A stretch of 64,000 bases of DNA from Cinnamomum chago (lineage: Eukaryota > Streptophyta > Magnoliopsida > Laurales > Lauraceae), in the NCBI GenBank assembly GCA_038049695.1, contig CP142451.1:66655501-66719500 (forward strand), written 5' to 3'. Below are positions 22,201-34,362 of this stretch, one piece after another. The notes under the pieces are model-generated. The model saw nothing but the letters and a program-made list of their open reading frames with translations, searched no databases and was not told the DNA's origin. The position numbers were made by a program, and so were the translations under genes. Each line of letters starts with the position of its first letter. The stretch's first letter is position 1.

Positions 22201-23172
22201 TTTCAAGGAGAGAGGAGAAATCCTCGTACAGTGTTTGTCTTAGCATTGAAGGCTGATAGACTTTTGAGAAGTGGATGTGAAGCCTATTTGGCGTTTATCA
22301 CGGAGGATAAATGGTCCCAACGGGTGGAGAAGATCCCAATTGTTTGGGAATTCCCGGATGTTTTTCCGGAGGAGATTCCAAGTTTACCACCCATCAGAGA
22401 GATTGATTTCACTATCGAGTTATTACCAAGGACCGCTCCGATATCTATTGCACCTTATAGAGTGGTTCCGGCAGAGTTGGGAGAATTGAAGACTCAGTTG
22501 CAAGAATTATTGGACAAAGGCTTTGTGTGACCGAGCATTTCACCATGGGGAGCTCCAATTTTGTTTGTCAAGAAGAAAGATGGTTAGATGAGAATGTGTA
22601 TAGATTACTGAAGGTTGAATCAAGTGACCATCAAGAACAAATACCCATTGCCAAGGATAGAGGAATTGTTTGATCAGTTACAAGGTGTTTCTTACTTTTC
22701 GAATATTGATTTGAGTTCCGGTTACCATCAACTGAGATTCAGAGAATCAGATGTGTTGAAAACAGTTTTTCGGACAAGATATGACCACTATGAGTTCCTA
22801 GTGATGCCATTTGGGTTGACTAATGCACCAGCAGTGTTCATGGCGTTGACGAACAAGATATTTGCACAGTACCTGGATCAGTTTGTTGTAGTATTCATAG
22901 ATGACATTTTGGTGTGCTCCAAGACCAAGGGAGAGCATGAAGAGCACATGAGGATAGCACTGCAACTCTTGAGAGAGAACCAGCTGTATGCAAAGCTCAA
23001 CAAGTGTGAATTTTGGTTGGAACAAGTAGCAATTTTGGGGCACATCATCTCCAAGGAAGGATTATCAGTAGATCCGTCCTAGATTGAAGCAATTATGAGT
23101 TGGGAAAGACCGAAGAATGCGTCGGAAATCAGAAGTTTTCTAGGGTTGGCAGGCTATTATCGGAGATTTGTG
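22201..23172 (+). pseudogene. Chromovirus A reverse transcriptase
   Basis: Visible blocks are APYRVVPAELGELKTQLQEL, then stops at 22528, 22586 and 22609. They continue with [40 protein letters not shown] and the catalytic box [12 protein letters not shown] near 22890-22920. A further stop at about 23080 precedes [13 protein letters not shown]. The catalytic Asp pair is kept but the chain is interrupted at least four times. Confidence 0.92.
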
Positions 23173-23690
23173 TAGGGATTTTCTTCGATTGCGTCACCTT
23201 TGACGAAGTTGACAAGGAAGAATGTACCATATGTGTGGACAAATCAGTGTGAAGATAGTTTCCAAGAGCTGAAGAAGAGATTGACTACAGTATCAGTCCT
23301 TACTTTACCATTCGGAAGCGGCGGTTTTACCATTTTTACCTATGCTTCGAATGTTGGACTTGGTTGTGTGTTGATGTAAGACGGGAAAGTGATTGCATAT
23401 GGATCCTAGCAGTTGAAAGATCACGAGAAGAACTATGCCACCCATGATCTTGAGTTGGCAGCGGTTGTCTTTCCATTGAAAATGTGGAGACATTACCTCT
23501 ATGGAGAGAAGTTTGAAGTCCACTCCGACCACTACAGCTTGCAATATTTATTTTCTCAGAAGGAATTGAACATGAGGCAGAGAAGATGGATAGAATATAT
23601 CAAGGATTATGATTTTCCAATCAAGTACTACCCGGGGAAAGCCAATGTAGTTGTCGATGCCTTGAGCAGGAAATCAATAGGCATGGCAAA
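23173..23690 (+). pseudogene. Chromovirus A RNase H
   Basis: The domain begins after a TAG at about 23173. The first catalytic Asp is lost (FTYASNVGLG; the homologue in chromovirus B has YTDAS). [20 protein letters not shown] keeps the Glu, and [13 protein letters not shown] keeps a later Asp. Stops at about 23377 and 23408 interrupt it. The open part 23413-23690 ends with VDALSRK, the usual end of the Ty3/gypsy RNase H. Confidence 0.9.
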
Positions 23691-24990
23691 TATAAGTGGC
23701 ACTTGTATCTTTGAACAATTTGAAGAGTTGCGTATAGATCTACAACCACTAAAGAAGGGTGTTTTGTTAAATAACATGTCAGTTTCAGAGTCTTCTTTCA
23801 TTCAGAAGATCAAGGATAGTCAGTTGCAAGATCCAGAGTTGGCCAAGATTTCAGAGCATATAGCAGACCGTCCTGATTTTCGTATTGTTGATGGAGTTTT
23901 GTACTACCGTGACCATCTATGTGTACCAAATATTGAAGATTTGAGGAATGACACTATGACCGAGGCTCACAGTACGAAGTACTCTATGCATCCAGGCAGT
24001 ACGAAGATGTATCAGAATTTGAAGGGCAGATTTTGGTGGAACAACATGAAGAGAGAAATTGCAGCGTTTGTCTCCTGTTGCATGACTTGTCAGTTGATAA
24101 AGGCATAACATCAAAGGCCTCCAGGATTGTTACAACCGTTAGAGATCCCGGAATGGAAATGGGAGCACATTTCCATGGATTTATTTCGGGGCTACCAAGG
24201 ACTAGCAGAGGCAACGATGCGATATGGGTCATTGTGGACCGACTCACCAAATCGGCTCGTTTTATTCCTACAAGGACGGGGAAGAAGATGCACATGCTAT
24301 CTTTGGCAGAGTTATTTGTCAACGAGATTGTCAGTCGACATGGGCAACCAGTTTCTATTACTTCTGACAGAGATAGCAGATTCGTCTCGAGGTTCTGGAA
24401 GACGCTACATGAGTCCATGGGCACGAAACTACAGTTTAGCATGGCTTATCACCCGCAGACAGATGGTCAACCAGAGAGAACAATTCAGACTCTTGAGGAT
24501 ATGCTCCGTGCTTGTGTGTTAGATTTTAAGACTCAATGGGATGAGACTCTACCAATGTGTGAGTTTGCTTACAACAACAGTTACCACTCGAGCATTGGGA
24601 TGACGCCTTTTAAGCCTTTGTATAGCAGAAGGTGTAGGACACCTGTGTGTTGGGAAGAGGTTGGAATTCGCAGTTTTCATGGACCAACCATAGTGAGTGA
24701 AACCAGCGACAAAGTGAAGTTGATCCAAAAACGTCTGAAAGTAGCCCGGAGTAGACAAAAAAGCTATGCAGATTCTCATAGAAGGGATTTACAGTTTAAA
24801 GAAGGAGACAAGGTTTTCTTGAAAGTGTCACCTACAAGGGGAACATTGAGATTTGGACAGAAGTGTAAGTTATCACGGAGATACATTAGATCATATGACA
24901 TCGTGAGCAAAATTGGTGATGTGGCTTATAGGTTAGCCTTACCACCTGAGCTATCCGGCATACACAACGTCTTCCATGTGTCTATGTTGA
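23691..24990 (+). pseudogene. Chromovirus A integrase
   Basis: The zinc-binding domain keeps both His (AHSTKYSMH) and both Cys (CCMTCQ). A stop at 24106 follows. A one-base loss in a T run near 24180 shifts the frame, so the core continues in the long ORF 24033-25259: WVIVDRLTKSARF, ITSDRDSRFVSRF with the second Asp, and HPQTDGQPERTIQTL with the Glu. The GPY-like part reads LSRRYIRSYDIVSKIG. Catalytic residues are largely present, but stop and frameshift inactivate it. Confidence 0.92.
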
Positions 24991-25259
24991 AGAAGTATGT
25001 CCCCGATCCTTCAAATGTACTAGGGCATGAGCCATTGGAGATCAGAGAGGATGCTACCTATGTTGAGAAGCCCGTTCAGATCATTGATACGAAAGAACAA
25101 GAGTTGAGGACACGGACTATTCCATGGGTGAAAGTACTTTGGGAGAATCATGGACCAAAAAAAGCAACGTGGGAATTACGAGATCAAGTGCAGAAGAAGT
25201 ATCCACATCTACTACCTGAGGTGAGTTTTATATTTCATTTGGTGGACCAAATGCCCTAA
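24991..25259 (+). pseudogene. Chromodomain of chromovirus A integrase
   Basis: The C-terminus reads VHNVFHVSMLKKYV-like sequence, then VEKPVQIIDTKEQEL, then WVKVLWENHGPKKATWEL, the chromodomain signature of plant chromoviruses. The end at 25259 lies just before the polypurine tract. In this family the chromodomain guides integration to marked chromatin. The frame is open here, but it belongs to a dead polyprotein. Confidence 0.88.
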
Positions 25260-25270
25260 GGGGTGGAGGA
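25258..25270 (+). promoter_or_regulatory. Polypurine tract of chromovirus A
   Basis: AAGGGGTGGAGGA ends exactly where the 3' LTR begins (25271). It is the expected plus-strand primer. Confidence 0.85.
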
Positions 25271-27328
25271 TGTAAAACCCCGTCCCGAGTGACCTCGATT
25301 AGCATTAATTAAGTTGTATTTTAGTTTTAAGCGTGTTTAGTGGATTTCGGTTAAGTTGGGAATAAAATAGATTTTGATATAGCTTTGGGGAATTTTGATT
25401 GCTTAATAATTAGTGGGGCCCTTTGGGGGGTCCTTTTTATGACCTTGCATGTGCTTGGGGATTTATCGGAGATTCTTGCATTCATTGTTTTAATCCCGTT
25501 TTAATTGTATTGCTAATCCCTACAACTTTTATGTTGATCCCATTCCCAATTCAGATCTCGAAACTCGATTTCCTAGCTTGGAGGGCAAAACAGTCATTCT
25601 GCACTAAATCTGTACCCAAAACTTGATATCCCCGAAACCTGCGAAACATATACTTTTTGGAAACTACATATTTCGACGATCACTTTTCACTTCTTCGTCG
25701 AATTCGTTCGAAGCCCCGATAAGCAAGATTTCAGCCCTTGAATGATTCAAGTGGTGGGACCCAACTCCACTTTTCTATAAAAGGGGAACTCACTCCTTCC
25801 TATCCCCTTTTCTTAGCTCAACTCCAATTTCAACCTAGGGTTTCCATTTTCTTCATTTTTACTCTTGCCCCCCCCCCCCCCCCCCCCCCAATCACCAAAT
25901 CCACCACCAATCTTGCACAAATTGAGAGGTTGAGATCATCATCTTCTTCTTCATCACCATAGCTCTCTAATGATACCATTATTAGAGAAGACCCTCCATT
26001 TCAAGACTCTCTTTGAGCTCACCTTGTTCATTTGAAGAACCCACTTCTTGGACCTTTGGCTTGGATTGCTTGTTAGAGACTCTAAGGCAAGTGGATGATT
26101 TGATTTTTATGAGTTTTCAATGTTTTATGAAAAATGTGGTTGGTTTTACTTTATCATTCTCATTCATGTTTATTAGCTTGCATTGATTTGAAATAAATGC
26201 TCATTAAAGAGTTTTGTTTACTCATTTATTGCAACAAAAAGGCGATTTATAATCCTTCATTTATGTCTTGATTTAGCAAATGAATGCTTCTGTTTGGTGG
26301 TTTCCTTTTTCTCCTTGTCTTATGGTGGAATGAGGTGAAGAAAGTGGAGATTTTATGAATGTTTATGGATGTCTCTACAGTGTTTGGATGATGTTTGAAG
26401 GGAGCTTTGAGCCTCCCATTTTGATGTAGAAATGAGGCTCAAAGGGTACTGTAAGAAGATGAAAAGGAGAAGAGCAAAACTATCCCAGAACCAGTTTCTG
26501 GACAGTTCGCTCGAGCGGACCCCTTGGTCGCTTGAGCGAACCTCCTAGAACTCGTCCCAGAGAGTGGTTAGTTCGAGCGAACCATACTTCGCTCCAGCCA
26601 ACCACCTACTGGATGAGTTCGCTCGAGCGACCTCAATTTCACTCGAGCGAACCCACCCAGACAACCATTCCAGAGAGCTCCTCGATCGAGCAAACTCTCC
26701 GGTTCGCTCGAGTGATGAGTTTTGTCGGTCAAAGGCTATGTTTGGGACAGTGATGAGTTGTTTAAATCTTTTGGGACTATTCATTGAGAACCCCTCTATG
26801 TTAGGGGGATTTACTAAGCAATGTATGAGGCCATTTGAGAAAGAAAGCACATCACGAAGATTTCATTTGAGGTTTTGAAAATTCAAAGTGTATAAGGATT
26901 CCGGAATGTCCCCAAACTCAAAGAGTACCAAATTGTTATTAGATCGACATACGGGATCCCTAATCACTTCAAATAAATCTTAAACCCGATACTTTAACTG
27001 AAATTTCAATTGTTTATTGTATTTCACTATTCCCGAGATTTATACTACATGATTTACTATTCCCGAAAGTATTGAAATTGTACTTGTGTTAATTGCTAGC
27101 CTCGAAATGCATTGCCCAACATGAAGTGACAGTTGTACCTTTGAACACCCCCATCCCATTTATTTATGTACTTGCAATTGATGTATTTCATACATGTTTT
27201 AATCTTGTCATTTGACCTATGAGTCGGCACCACTAAGCTTGGATAACCTTGTTGGTCTGATCCACCGACTTGGAGATCCCCCTCTTGTCCCGCCAGCTGC
27301 AGTTTGGATCCCGCTACTCGGTTATTAC
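25271..27328 (+). repeat. 3' LTR of chromovirus A, first part
   Basis: It begins TGTAAAACCCCGTCCCG and aligns with the 5' LTR up to GGTTATTAC at 27328, where another element is inserted. TATA is at 25776-25784. The palindrome cluster (26506-26717) is shorter than in the 5' LTR by one 73-bp deletion. Confidence 0.93.
26506..26717. repeat. CTCGAG palindrome cluster, 3' LTR of A
   Basis: This cluster aligns with the 18547-18830 cluster but lacks the interval between the palindromes at 18547 and 18620. The remaining copies lie near 26506, 26526, 26573, 26619, 26639, 26678 and 26703. Confidence 0.9.
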
Positions 27329-27910
27329 TGTTGGAAGTAGGTGGGCCTTTCAAATAGGTTTCAAAACTTTTGACCCACTTGATGCAGGGATCAATTATCT
27401 AGAAGGCAACAAGAACCCAATCCAGGATGCAATCCCTCAAACTCATAAATCATGTACAGCAAGATATACTATCTAGAAGATAGAAAACATCACCTAAACA
27501 TGCAACCACGAAATCTACAACATACAAGGGTGTAGATTATACCTTTGGAGCTTTGTAGTGCTCTAATGGAGAAGTTGATCTCTTTCTTTGATGATGAACA
27601 CCTTCACTAATCAAATTAAGATCTCCAACACCTTTTGATCTTCCACGCTATGACCCGTATCAGATTCTCTTTTCTCAAGAAGATGGTGAGATCCCCAAGA
27701 GAATACCTAACTAGTAACTCTAAGGAACTAGAGGAGAAAGAGAAGAGAACTTGTGCAACACTTGCACAAAAGGGCTGGAATTGCTCTCTCTATTATGGAC
27801 GTCCAATAGGGGTTTATTCCTCTTTATATAGCCCTCCATTCCACCTCTTTTCCTATTTGAAATAGAAGTTTAACTCCCATTACAAAATAGTAAACTTCTC
27901 CCTTGCTAGT

Positions 27911-28115
27911 CACTACACCAAAAATCGAAAATTGGAACGGAAAAGCGTTCCTAATCCTTCCGTTCCTAATCCGTTAAAGTGTTCCAATTTCCGTTCCAAT
28001 TTGGATTAGGAACGGTTGGTACCAAATTGGAACGGAAATTGGAACACTTTAACGGATTAGGAACGGAAGGATTAGGAACGCTTTTCCGTTCCAATTTCCG
28101 ATTTTTGGAGTAGTG
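27911..28115. mobile_element. Foldback CACTA-type MITE, copy 1, TSD AGT
   Basis: The 205-bp element begins CACTACACCAAAAATCG and ends with the complementary sequence. AGT flanks it at 27908-27910 and 28116-28118. Arms of 92 bp pair with two mismatches around a 21-bp loop starting GGATTAGGAACGG. The CACTA end and 3-bp duplication suggest mobilisation by a CACTA-superfamily transposase. Confidence 0.93.
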
Positions 28116-28929
28116 AGTTGCCATATAAGTCTCACTTCCACAACAATTAGTAGCTTTCTCCTTTCTAATTAAAATAGAAGTCCTACTTCCATTAATAATT
28201 AGTAACTTACTATTACCACTATTAGAAGTAGTCTCACTTCAAATAGAAATAGTAACCTTCCTATTAGAGTTCAAGTAGAATTAGTATCTTTCTAATAATT
28301 TGGGCTAGCGTGGGGACCATGTCACGCCCCCGAACCGAAACCTCGGGGGCGGGAGATGGGATTAAGCATAAATGTATTTTACTTCTCCCAAGATCCGCGT
28401 GTGTGAAGACAACACATTCTGAATATTTTGCGGAAGCATTTGTGGCGTTGCGACCCGAAGTCCGTGGCCATCGGATTCCGCGTCGCACTCAACCTTTAGC
28501 ATATAGCTATTATATCATGAATCATATCAGACTGGAGTAACCATCACTATAAATTTACAGAGCTGACAGTAACAGGATATTACATTCCCAAATATATTCA
28601 AGTTACAATTATCAATGTACATTAATTAAGAATCCCTAGAAAAGGCCAACAAAAGCCATACAACAATAAGCTATAAACTACTACCCAAATGTGACGTAGC
28701 TCCGATGTCAAGCTCAATGTCTACATGACATAGCCGACAAACTAACCTGCAAAGCATGGCTCTACAGCCAACAAAAGCACTCGACTCGGGACGAAGAAAT
28801 CTGAACCTGAGTACCAAAAATAGTGGGTCAGACACGACGGTCTGGCAGGTGGATGAAAAGATTACAATATAGCGAATAATAATACAAATGATAAATCATG
28901 CTATTTGCTCGAAATGCTGCATATAATTA

Positions 28930-29600
28930 TACGGGTGCAAAGTCGGGAATCTCGGGGAAAACTTGTATTCATTTCCAGCACGGGTAAAACATGAACATCT
29001 AATAAAACATGTATTCATTTACATCATCTATAATCATAGATATTTGACAATCGGGTATTCGTCTAAAACATGTATAAATATAGTGGTTTGACAAAACAAA
29101 CGTTCATTTGAAAACTTAAGTAAAACACAAGTATACAACAAATCAGGTATCCAAAACAGTCTAGCAAAACCAATGTCCATTTGAAACATATGTGAAAATA
29201 CGGATATTTAACAAACCGGGTGTTCATTTAAAAAAGTGTAACCCAAGAAATCTGACAAGACTAATGTTCGTTTAAACCTATTCCAAGATATGGATATTTA
29301 AACAAATCGGGTATCATGTAGAATAGGTATAAACATAGGAATCTGGCAAAACAAGTGTCATCTAAAATATATTTCAAACCATGGATATTTGACAAATCGG
29401 GTAATCATTTAAAACGTGTATAAACATGGGAATCTCACAAGTCAAATGTCATTTAAAACAAAGCACGGATATTTAACAATTCGGGTTTTCGTTTAAGACA
29501 TGTGAAATCATATAAATCTAGCAAAAGCCATCGATCGTTAGAAACATATGTAAAAGCACGGGTATTCACCCAACCGACATTCATGTAAAACATGTACGTG
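28930..29600. repeat. ~90-bp degenerate repeats in reversed solo LTR
   Basis: A unit containing GGATATTTGACAAATCGGGT, then TTCATTTAAAACATGTATAAA, recurs about seven times. Its CGGG core is near 29052, 29143, 29212, 29308, 29396, 29479 and 29568. It is absent from the chromovirus A LTRs and accounts for most of the extra length of this LTR. Confidence 0.75.
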
Positions 29601-30073
29601 TGCAAAGGACATAAAATAATATAATAGTGACTGAATTTACAATGGAGAGCATTAACACTTATCTAAATAACAACTTTCATAAAAGCAATGAATCATTTAA
29701 CTGAAAACAAGTAAGCAATATAAACCATGTCGGGTGTCCAAGGAATCGGGAACTGGCAAGATGGCAATCACAAGAAGCTAAGTCCTCTATCACCGAAGTG
29801 ACAAGAGCGGGACGTTGGTCTCAGTCACACAAGGTGAGGAGACTCAACGTAAATCATATATACAATAATAAATACACGGGAACGGGACCACGGTAGCGAA
29901 CCGGGTATCGGGACGGGACCACGGCAATAACCGGGTATCGGGATCCAAACTGCAGCTGGCGGGACGGGAGAGGGATTTCCAAGTCAGTGGATCAGACTGA
30001 CAAGGTATCCAAGCTTAGTGATGCCGACTCATAGGTTAAAACCAATCGAGACATATGCAAGTAATCAAGTACA

Positions 30074-30145
30074 GTAAATAAACGGGTAAACGGGGGTGCT
30101 CAAGGGCACGTAAATAAACGGGTAAACGGGGGTGCTCAAGGGCAC
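30074..30145. repeat. 36-bp tandem duplication
   Basis: Two identical adjacent units begin GTAAATAAACGGGTAAACGG and end CAAGGGCAC (30074-30109 and 30110-30145), inside the reversed solo LTR. Confidence 0.93.
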
Positions 30146-30799
30146 ACTGTCATATCATATCGGGCAATACATTTCGGGACAAGTAACTGTTACTAATGTA
30201 ACTTCAATGCTTTCGGGAAAACAAGTCATGTAATGCAAATCTCGGGACAAGAGGTGAAACAATGAACTATGACAATTTCGGGAAAAGTATTAATTTCAAG
30301 ATCTATTTAAGTGAATAGGGGTCCCGTATGTCGATTATAACAATTACTTGGTACTCCTTGAGTTTGAAGACATTCCGGGCTCCTTATGCACTTTTACTAC
30401 TTCCAAAATTTAACATGAGCTTATGGGTAGTCCTAGATGTTACAATAGCAAGAATCAAGATTATCAACGGTCCATCCTAGGTATGACATTAATTCGGAAA
30501 CATCGAGCAACCTATTCAGTCACCGAAAGGAATAGAATTCGCGATAACCAAGGGAAAGACTTGTGTTTAGATATAACGAAGATATCGCGTCGTTCCATCC
30601 CGTTCAAGATTGAAATGTATTGAACTTCGATGCTACCGAACCAACCGTGAAGAGCATCGGCTCAAGACGCTCTCACATATGGTCGAGTGAGTTCGAGGAG
30701 GTTAGCCAAGGTCCACGAAGAAAATAAACCTCAAAACCCACTTCGGACCGAAGGTCCGATCGATCGGCCGAAATTTCTGTACCCGCGCATCAGGCCAGG

Positions 30800-30965
30800 C
30801 AGACCGCATCGCTCGAGCGAATCTGGGAGTTCGCTCGAGCGAACTCATCGTTCGAGCGGTTATTTAAATGCGTTCGAGCGACCAGGCTGCTGGAACGCCC
30901 ATATCCCTTTCTGGACAGGTCGCTCGAGCGAACTGTCATGGTCGCTCGAGCGAACTGTCCAGAAA
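30800..30965. repeat. CTCGAG palindrome cluster in reversed solo LTR
   Basis: Six copies of TCGCTCGAGCGAA-type palindromes or half-sites occur in about 160 bp, including two GGTCGCTCGAGCGAACTG units. The cluster is 1.5-1.7 kb from the LTR 5' end, similar to its place in chromovirus A. Confidence 0.9.
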
Positions 30966-33477
30966 CTGAATTCTGGCAGTTCAGTTCCCTCCTTTCTCTT
31001 CCTTTTTCCTTTCCAACACTTATACAAATGAGTTTTTCCTTACTTCAACAACATTCTAATTACAATCAAACTCCCATCAAGACTTCAATGAATCATTAAA
31101 TCCAACCTCTTTCTTCATATTCAATCCCCAAACAAGGAGAGGAGTTCCCATCATAGACAAGGGTTCATTTGAGTCAACATTTATAGATAACAAGGTCTAT
31201 TGATCACATTTCCATAACCAAAGATGTTTTAGCACAAGTCTATAAATGAGTATCAATTTCAAATCAATGCAACTCATAAACATAACCATGATTAGCCAAA
31301 CCAATCCTATTCTTTATAAAAAAACCATATGAGTAAACTTGATCAAATGAAATGCATACCTCTCCAAGAGATTAACAAGATAGAAACCACCATTAATGTG
31401 CAAATTTCGAAATCCATATATATGTGACAAGGAGCATATGTGCAAGCATGTATTCAATGATAAAAAACAAGAAATAAACTTGGGATTTTCTCATCAAACT
31501 TTGATAACATAAAAAACATCCATTCATCCACTTGCCTTGAGTTCCAATCTAGCAAAACAAGCTCCTAATCACCTCTCAAGCTCAAGATCAACAATCTCTA
31601 CAAAAACCCCCAAAAAGCCCTAAAATGGGTTACACAAAGAATGAAAATGAAAGAGCTTTCAATAATACAAATGGAGCTTCTCAAGAGCTAGAGGAACACT
31701 AATCTAGGAGATGGGAAGAATCACTTACTTGGAAGGTCCTCTAATGGACAAGGTAAGCTCAAGGAAAGTCTTGTAACGGTTGGTGAGCTCCACAAAAGCT
31801 ATGGAAAGAAAGTCCTCAAGGAGATGAAGAAGATGGTGGCCTCCAATCTCTTCTTGGTGCAAGCTTGGAAGTGGATTGAGTGATGGGAAGCAAGAAGAAG
31901 AAGAGGGAGCAAGGAAAACCCTAGACTCCATGGTTGTGCTGGAACAATGGTGAAGAATGAGCAATGAAGGAGATGGGTTCCTTTTATAAACAAGTGAGAA
32001 TGGGTCCCACAACTTAAAGAACTTGGGTGGCTGAAATCATCTAATTCGGGACCTCGGATGGATTCGACGAAGAAGGAAGAAATGATCGTCGAAATATCTA
32101 GTTTTCAAAAAGTGTATGTTTCACGGATTTCGAGAATATCGAGTTTTGGGTACAGATTTGGTGTGAAAAGACTGTTTTGCCCTCAAGGCCAAGAAATCGG
32201 TTTTCGAGTTCGCAAATGGATACGAGATCAACATGAAAGTTGTAGGATTCCTCAAGATGAATGCAATGGGCCAAAAACACGATACGAAACCAATCGGGAA
32301 AATCTCACAAGAAAATGCAAAGCCGAAAAGGGAACCCCCAAAGGGCCCCACAAGCTGCCAAAGCACTCAAAAGCCCAAAACTAGAAGAAAACTCAATCTA
32401 GCTCACAAACTCAACCCAACAAATACTAATCCCACTAAAAGAACTAATCCACAAACAAAACAACACTAATCCAAGAGATTAGGGGTCGGGTTCTCACAGA
32501 CCACTAGGGATTCCTTAGAAAGCTGGCTACAACTGGGACACGCGACCCTACATCTCATGTGCAATCCGGGCCCACAGTTAATTGCAAATAACTCCATTAT
32601 ATAAATGCAATTGAACTCCAGCCTTAGGAATATATTACAATGAAGACCCTAAACTTCCCAATAACCATAAGTAGGCCCCTCTATCAATATCCATGGATCA
32701 ACCTGTCCACCAAATTAGATCCATATCTTATTATCCTTGAGCCCCAATTAATTATAGTGATTATTTGGTACCGATCCAATTAACTCTTAATTGGAATGGG
32801 TGTGCACTTACCAATGATAAATCCATTAATTGGCATAAGGGGATATTAAAGATAGATTCCATCTTGACCATTGAATGTTCCCATAGCTCTACTACCACGT
32901 ACCCAAATCACCGAGGTGTTAACCTACAATTGGCCTCACTCATTGGTGACTCAAAGCAAATGAATAGATAGAAACTTGAGTTCATTAATGTCTCAGGATT
33001 ATGAGCCTATTGCTAAGGAATTATTAGAGCAGACCTTAAAGTAAAGACAGTGTATATAAGGTGCTTCTCATGGTCCTTCAATACATCCAATGTACCAGCA
33101 CCATGATCCAGAATCTTACATTCCGATTATCGAGACAAATCACACTATCTCATAGTGATCAAAGTGCTGCAACCTTGTTAGAAGAGATGCCCAATCTCAT
33201 CACTGGTTGTGAAGATATTTAAGTATAAGATTTGCAATACATGTCTCCTGTATGTGGATCTCATCCATACACATGTATTACATCTAATATACTTGTGGAC
33301 TCCGTTTCATCTCATGAACTATTATGTCATTTGTATTAGTTATGTGCAAACAAGTAATAAAACACCATTCATCTCATGAAAGGAAAACAATAATATATAT
33401 ATATATATTGATAAATAAAGAAATTAATCAATTTATTCATCATATACTAGTATTGAGACCATAAAACTAACAATTAC

Positions 33478-34357
33478 TGTGGTCTTGTTCCGATGCCGCA
33501 GATTGCTACTTTGGTTCCCGATGCCCGGCTCGCTACCGTGGTCATGTATAGTATATGATATGTATTTATAAGACCCACTCTTTCTCCTCACCTCGAGTCA
33601 CTGAGATCAGTGCCTAGTTATTGCTGTCACTTTAGTGATGGAGGATTTAGCTTCTTGTGGTTGCGATCTTGCTTGTTTCCCGATTCCTTGGTTACCCATA
33701 CATGTTATACATTGTACTTATGTTTCCATTAAATGATTTGATTCTTTTATGAAGTTATTGATCGAACAGGTTTAAATGTTTTAAGGGTACATGTATTTGT
33801 TAAGTCTTATTGTGTCTTTTCACCTATTTCCAAACCGTCGTATTTGACCCACTCTTTGGTACTCAGTTCCCGTTGCCAGCTACCTTGAGGAGGAGCCAGA
33901 GGAGGCGGTTGATGAACCGCAGCGTTTAGTCGAGTGGCATGCTGATGATGTCAATTAGACATTGGATTGCGAGAGAGAGATAACATTTTGGGAAAACTTT
34001 TAACCATTCTTTTAGGAATTGGTATTTTGTCTATATTGGCCTTTGTTGGCCTCTATTTTTGGGAAATGTAATTAAATGATCTTTTGTATAAACTTTAACA
34101 TACTTTTGGGTAACACGCTAATGATCATTGCTCATTCTGATACAGTATTATACTTGTGTAAATGTTTTTATGACTAGAGATGGTTTGAATATTTGATTTG
34201 CTACACGCTTCCGCATTTAAATAGAAACATTTATTATATTGATGTGATATCCTCTCTGCGGACACCTGTGGGAAATTAAATTAAATTAAATACTAAATAT
34301 ATCTCATCATATCTCTTATTAGTCCCGATGACGGATTCCAGGTCCGGGGTCGCGACA
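33478..34357 (+). repeat. 3' LTR of chromovirus A, second part
   Basis: The LTR resumes with TGTGGTCTTGTTCCGATG and ends GTCGCGACA at 34357, followed by the ACCTG duplication. It aligns with 19447-20327 of the 5' LTR. Confidence 0.93.
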
Positions 34358-34362
34358 ACCTG

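Larger units (their letters stand above)
28320..32498 (-). mobile_element. Reversed chromovirus solo LTR, TSD GACCA
   Basis: On the plus strand it runs from TGTCACGCCCCCG to GGTTCTCACA, flanked by GACCA at 28315-28319 and 32499-32503. Its reverse complement aligns in parts with the chromovirus A LTR, for example around the CTGCAG motif at 29945-29959 and the AAGCTTGG region near 30005. It is therefore a related LTR in minus orientation, without internal sequence. TATAAAAGG reads on the minus strand near 31992-31984. It carries its own repeats: a degenerate unit of about 90 bp, a 36-bp duplication and a palindrome cluster. Confidence 0.92.
27329..33472. mobile_element. Solo-LTR-like element, TSD ATTAC
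   Basis: The element starts TGTTGGAAGTAGG and ends AAAACTAACA. It is flanked by ATTAC at 27324-27328 and 33473-33477 and interrupts the chromovirus A 3' LTR. Without its own insertions it is about 1.75 kb. A second copy lies at 50132-52021. It carries no coding region and no second LTR, so a solo LTR of an unidentified (probably copia) family is most likely. It contains a MITE (27911-28115) and a reversed chromovirus solo LTR (28320-32498). Its transcription strand is not clear to me. Confidence 0.88.
17309..34357 (+). mobile_element. Chromovirus A (Tekay/Del-like), TSD ACCTG
   Basis: The element has two LTRs (17309-20327, and 25271-27328 continued at 33478-34357), an initiator-Met-type primer site, gag-pol with a C-terminal chromodomain, and a polypurine tract. 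The 5-bp duplication ACCTG lies at 17304-17308 and 34358-34362. The Tat LTR reads continuously across the empty site. The two LTRs are clearly recent sisters, about 95% alike by eye over the first 180 bp. The polyprotein carries many stops. The 3' LTR is interrupted by the element at 27329-33472. Confidence 0.95.

Noticed and set aside
31725..32012. A 95-residue Ser/Leu-rich minus-strand ORF
   Set aside because: It lies just downstream of the TATA box in the reversed solo LTR. The equivalent frame in chromovirus A (17779-18003) is not conserved in sequence, so it is incidental leader sequence.
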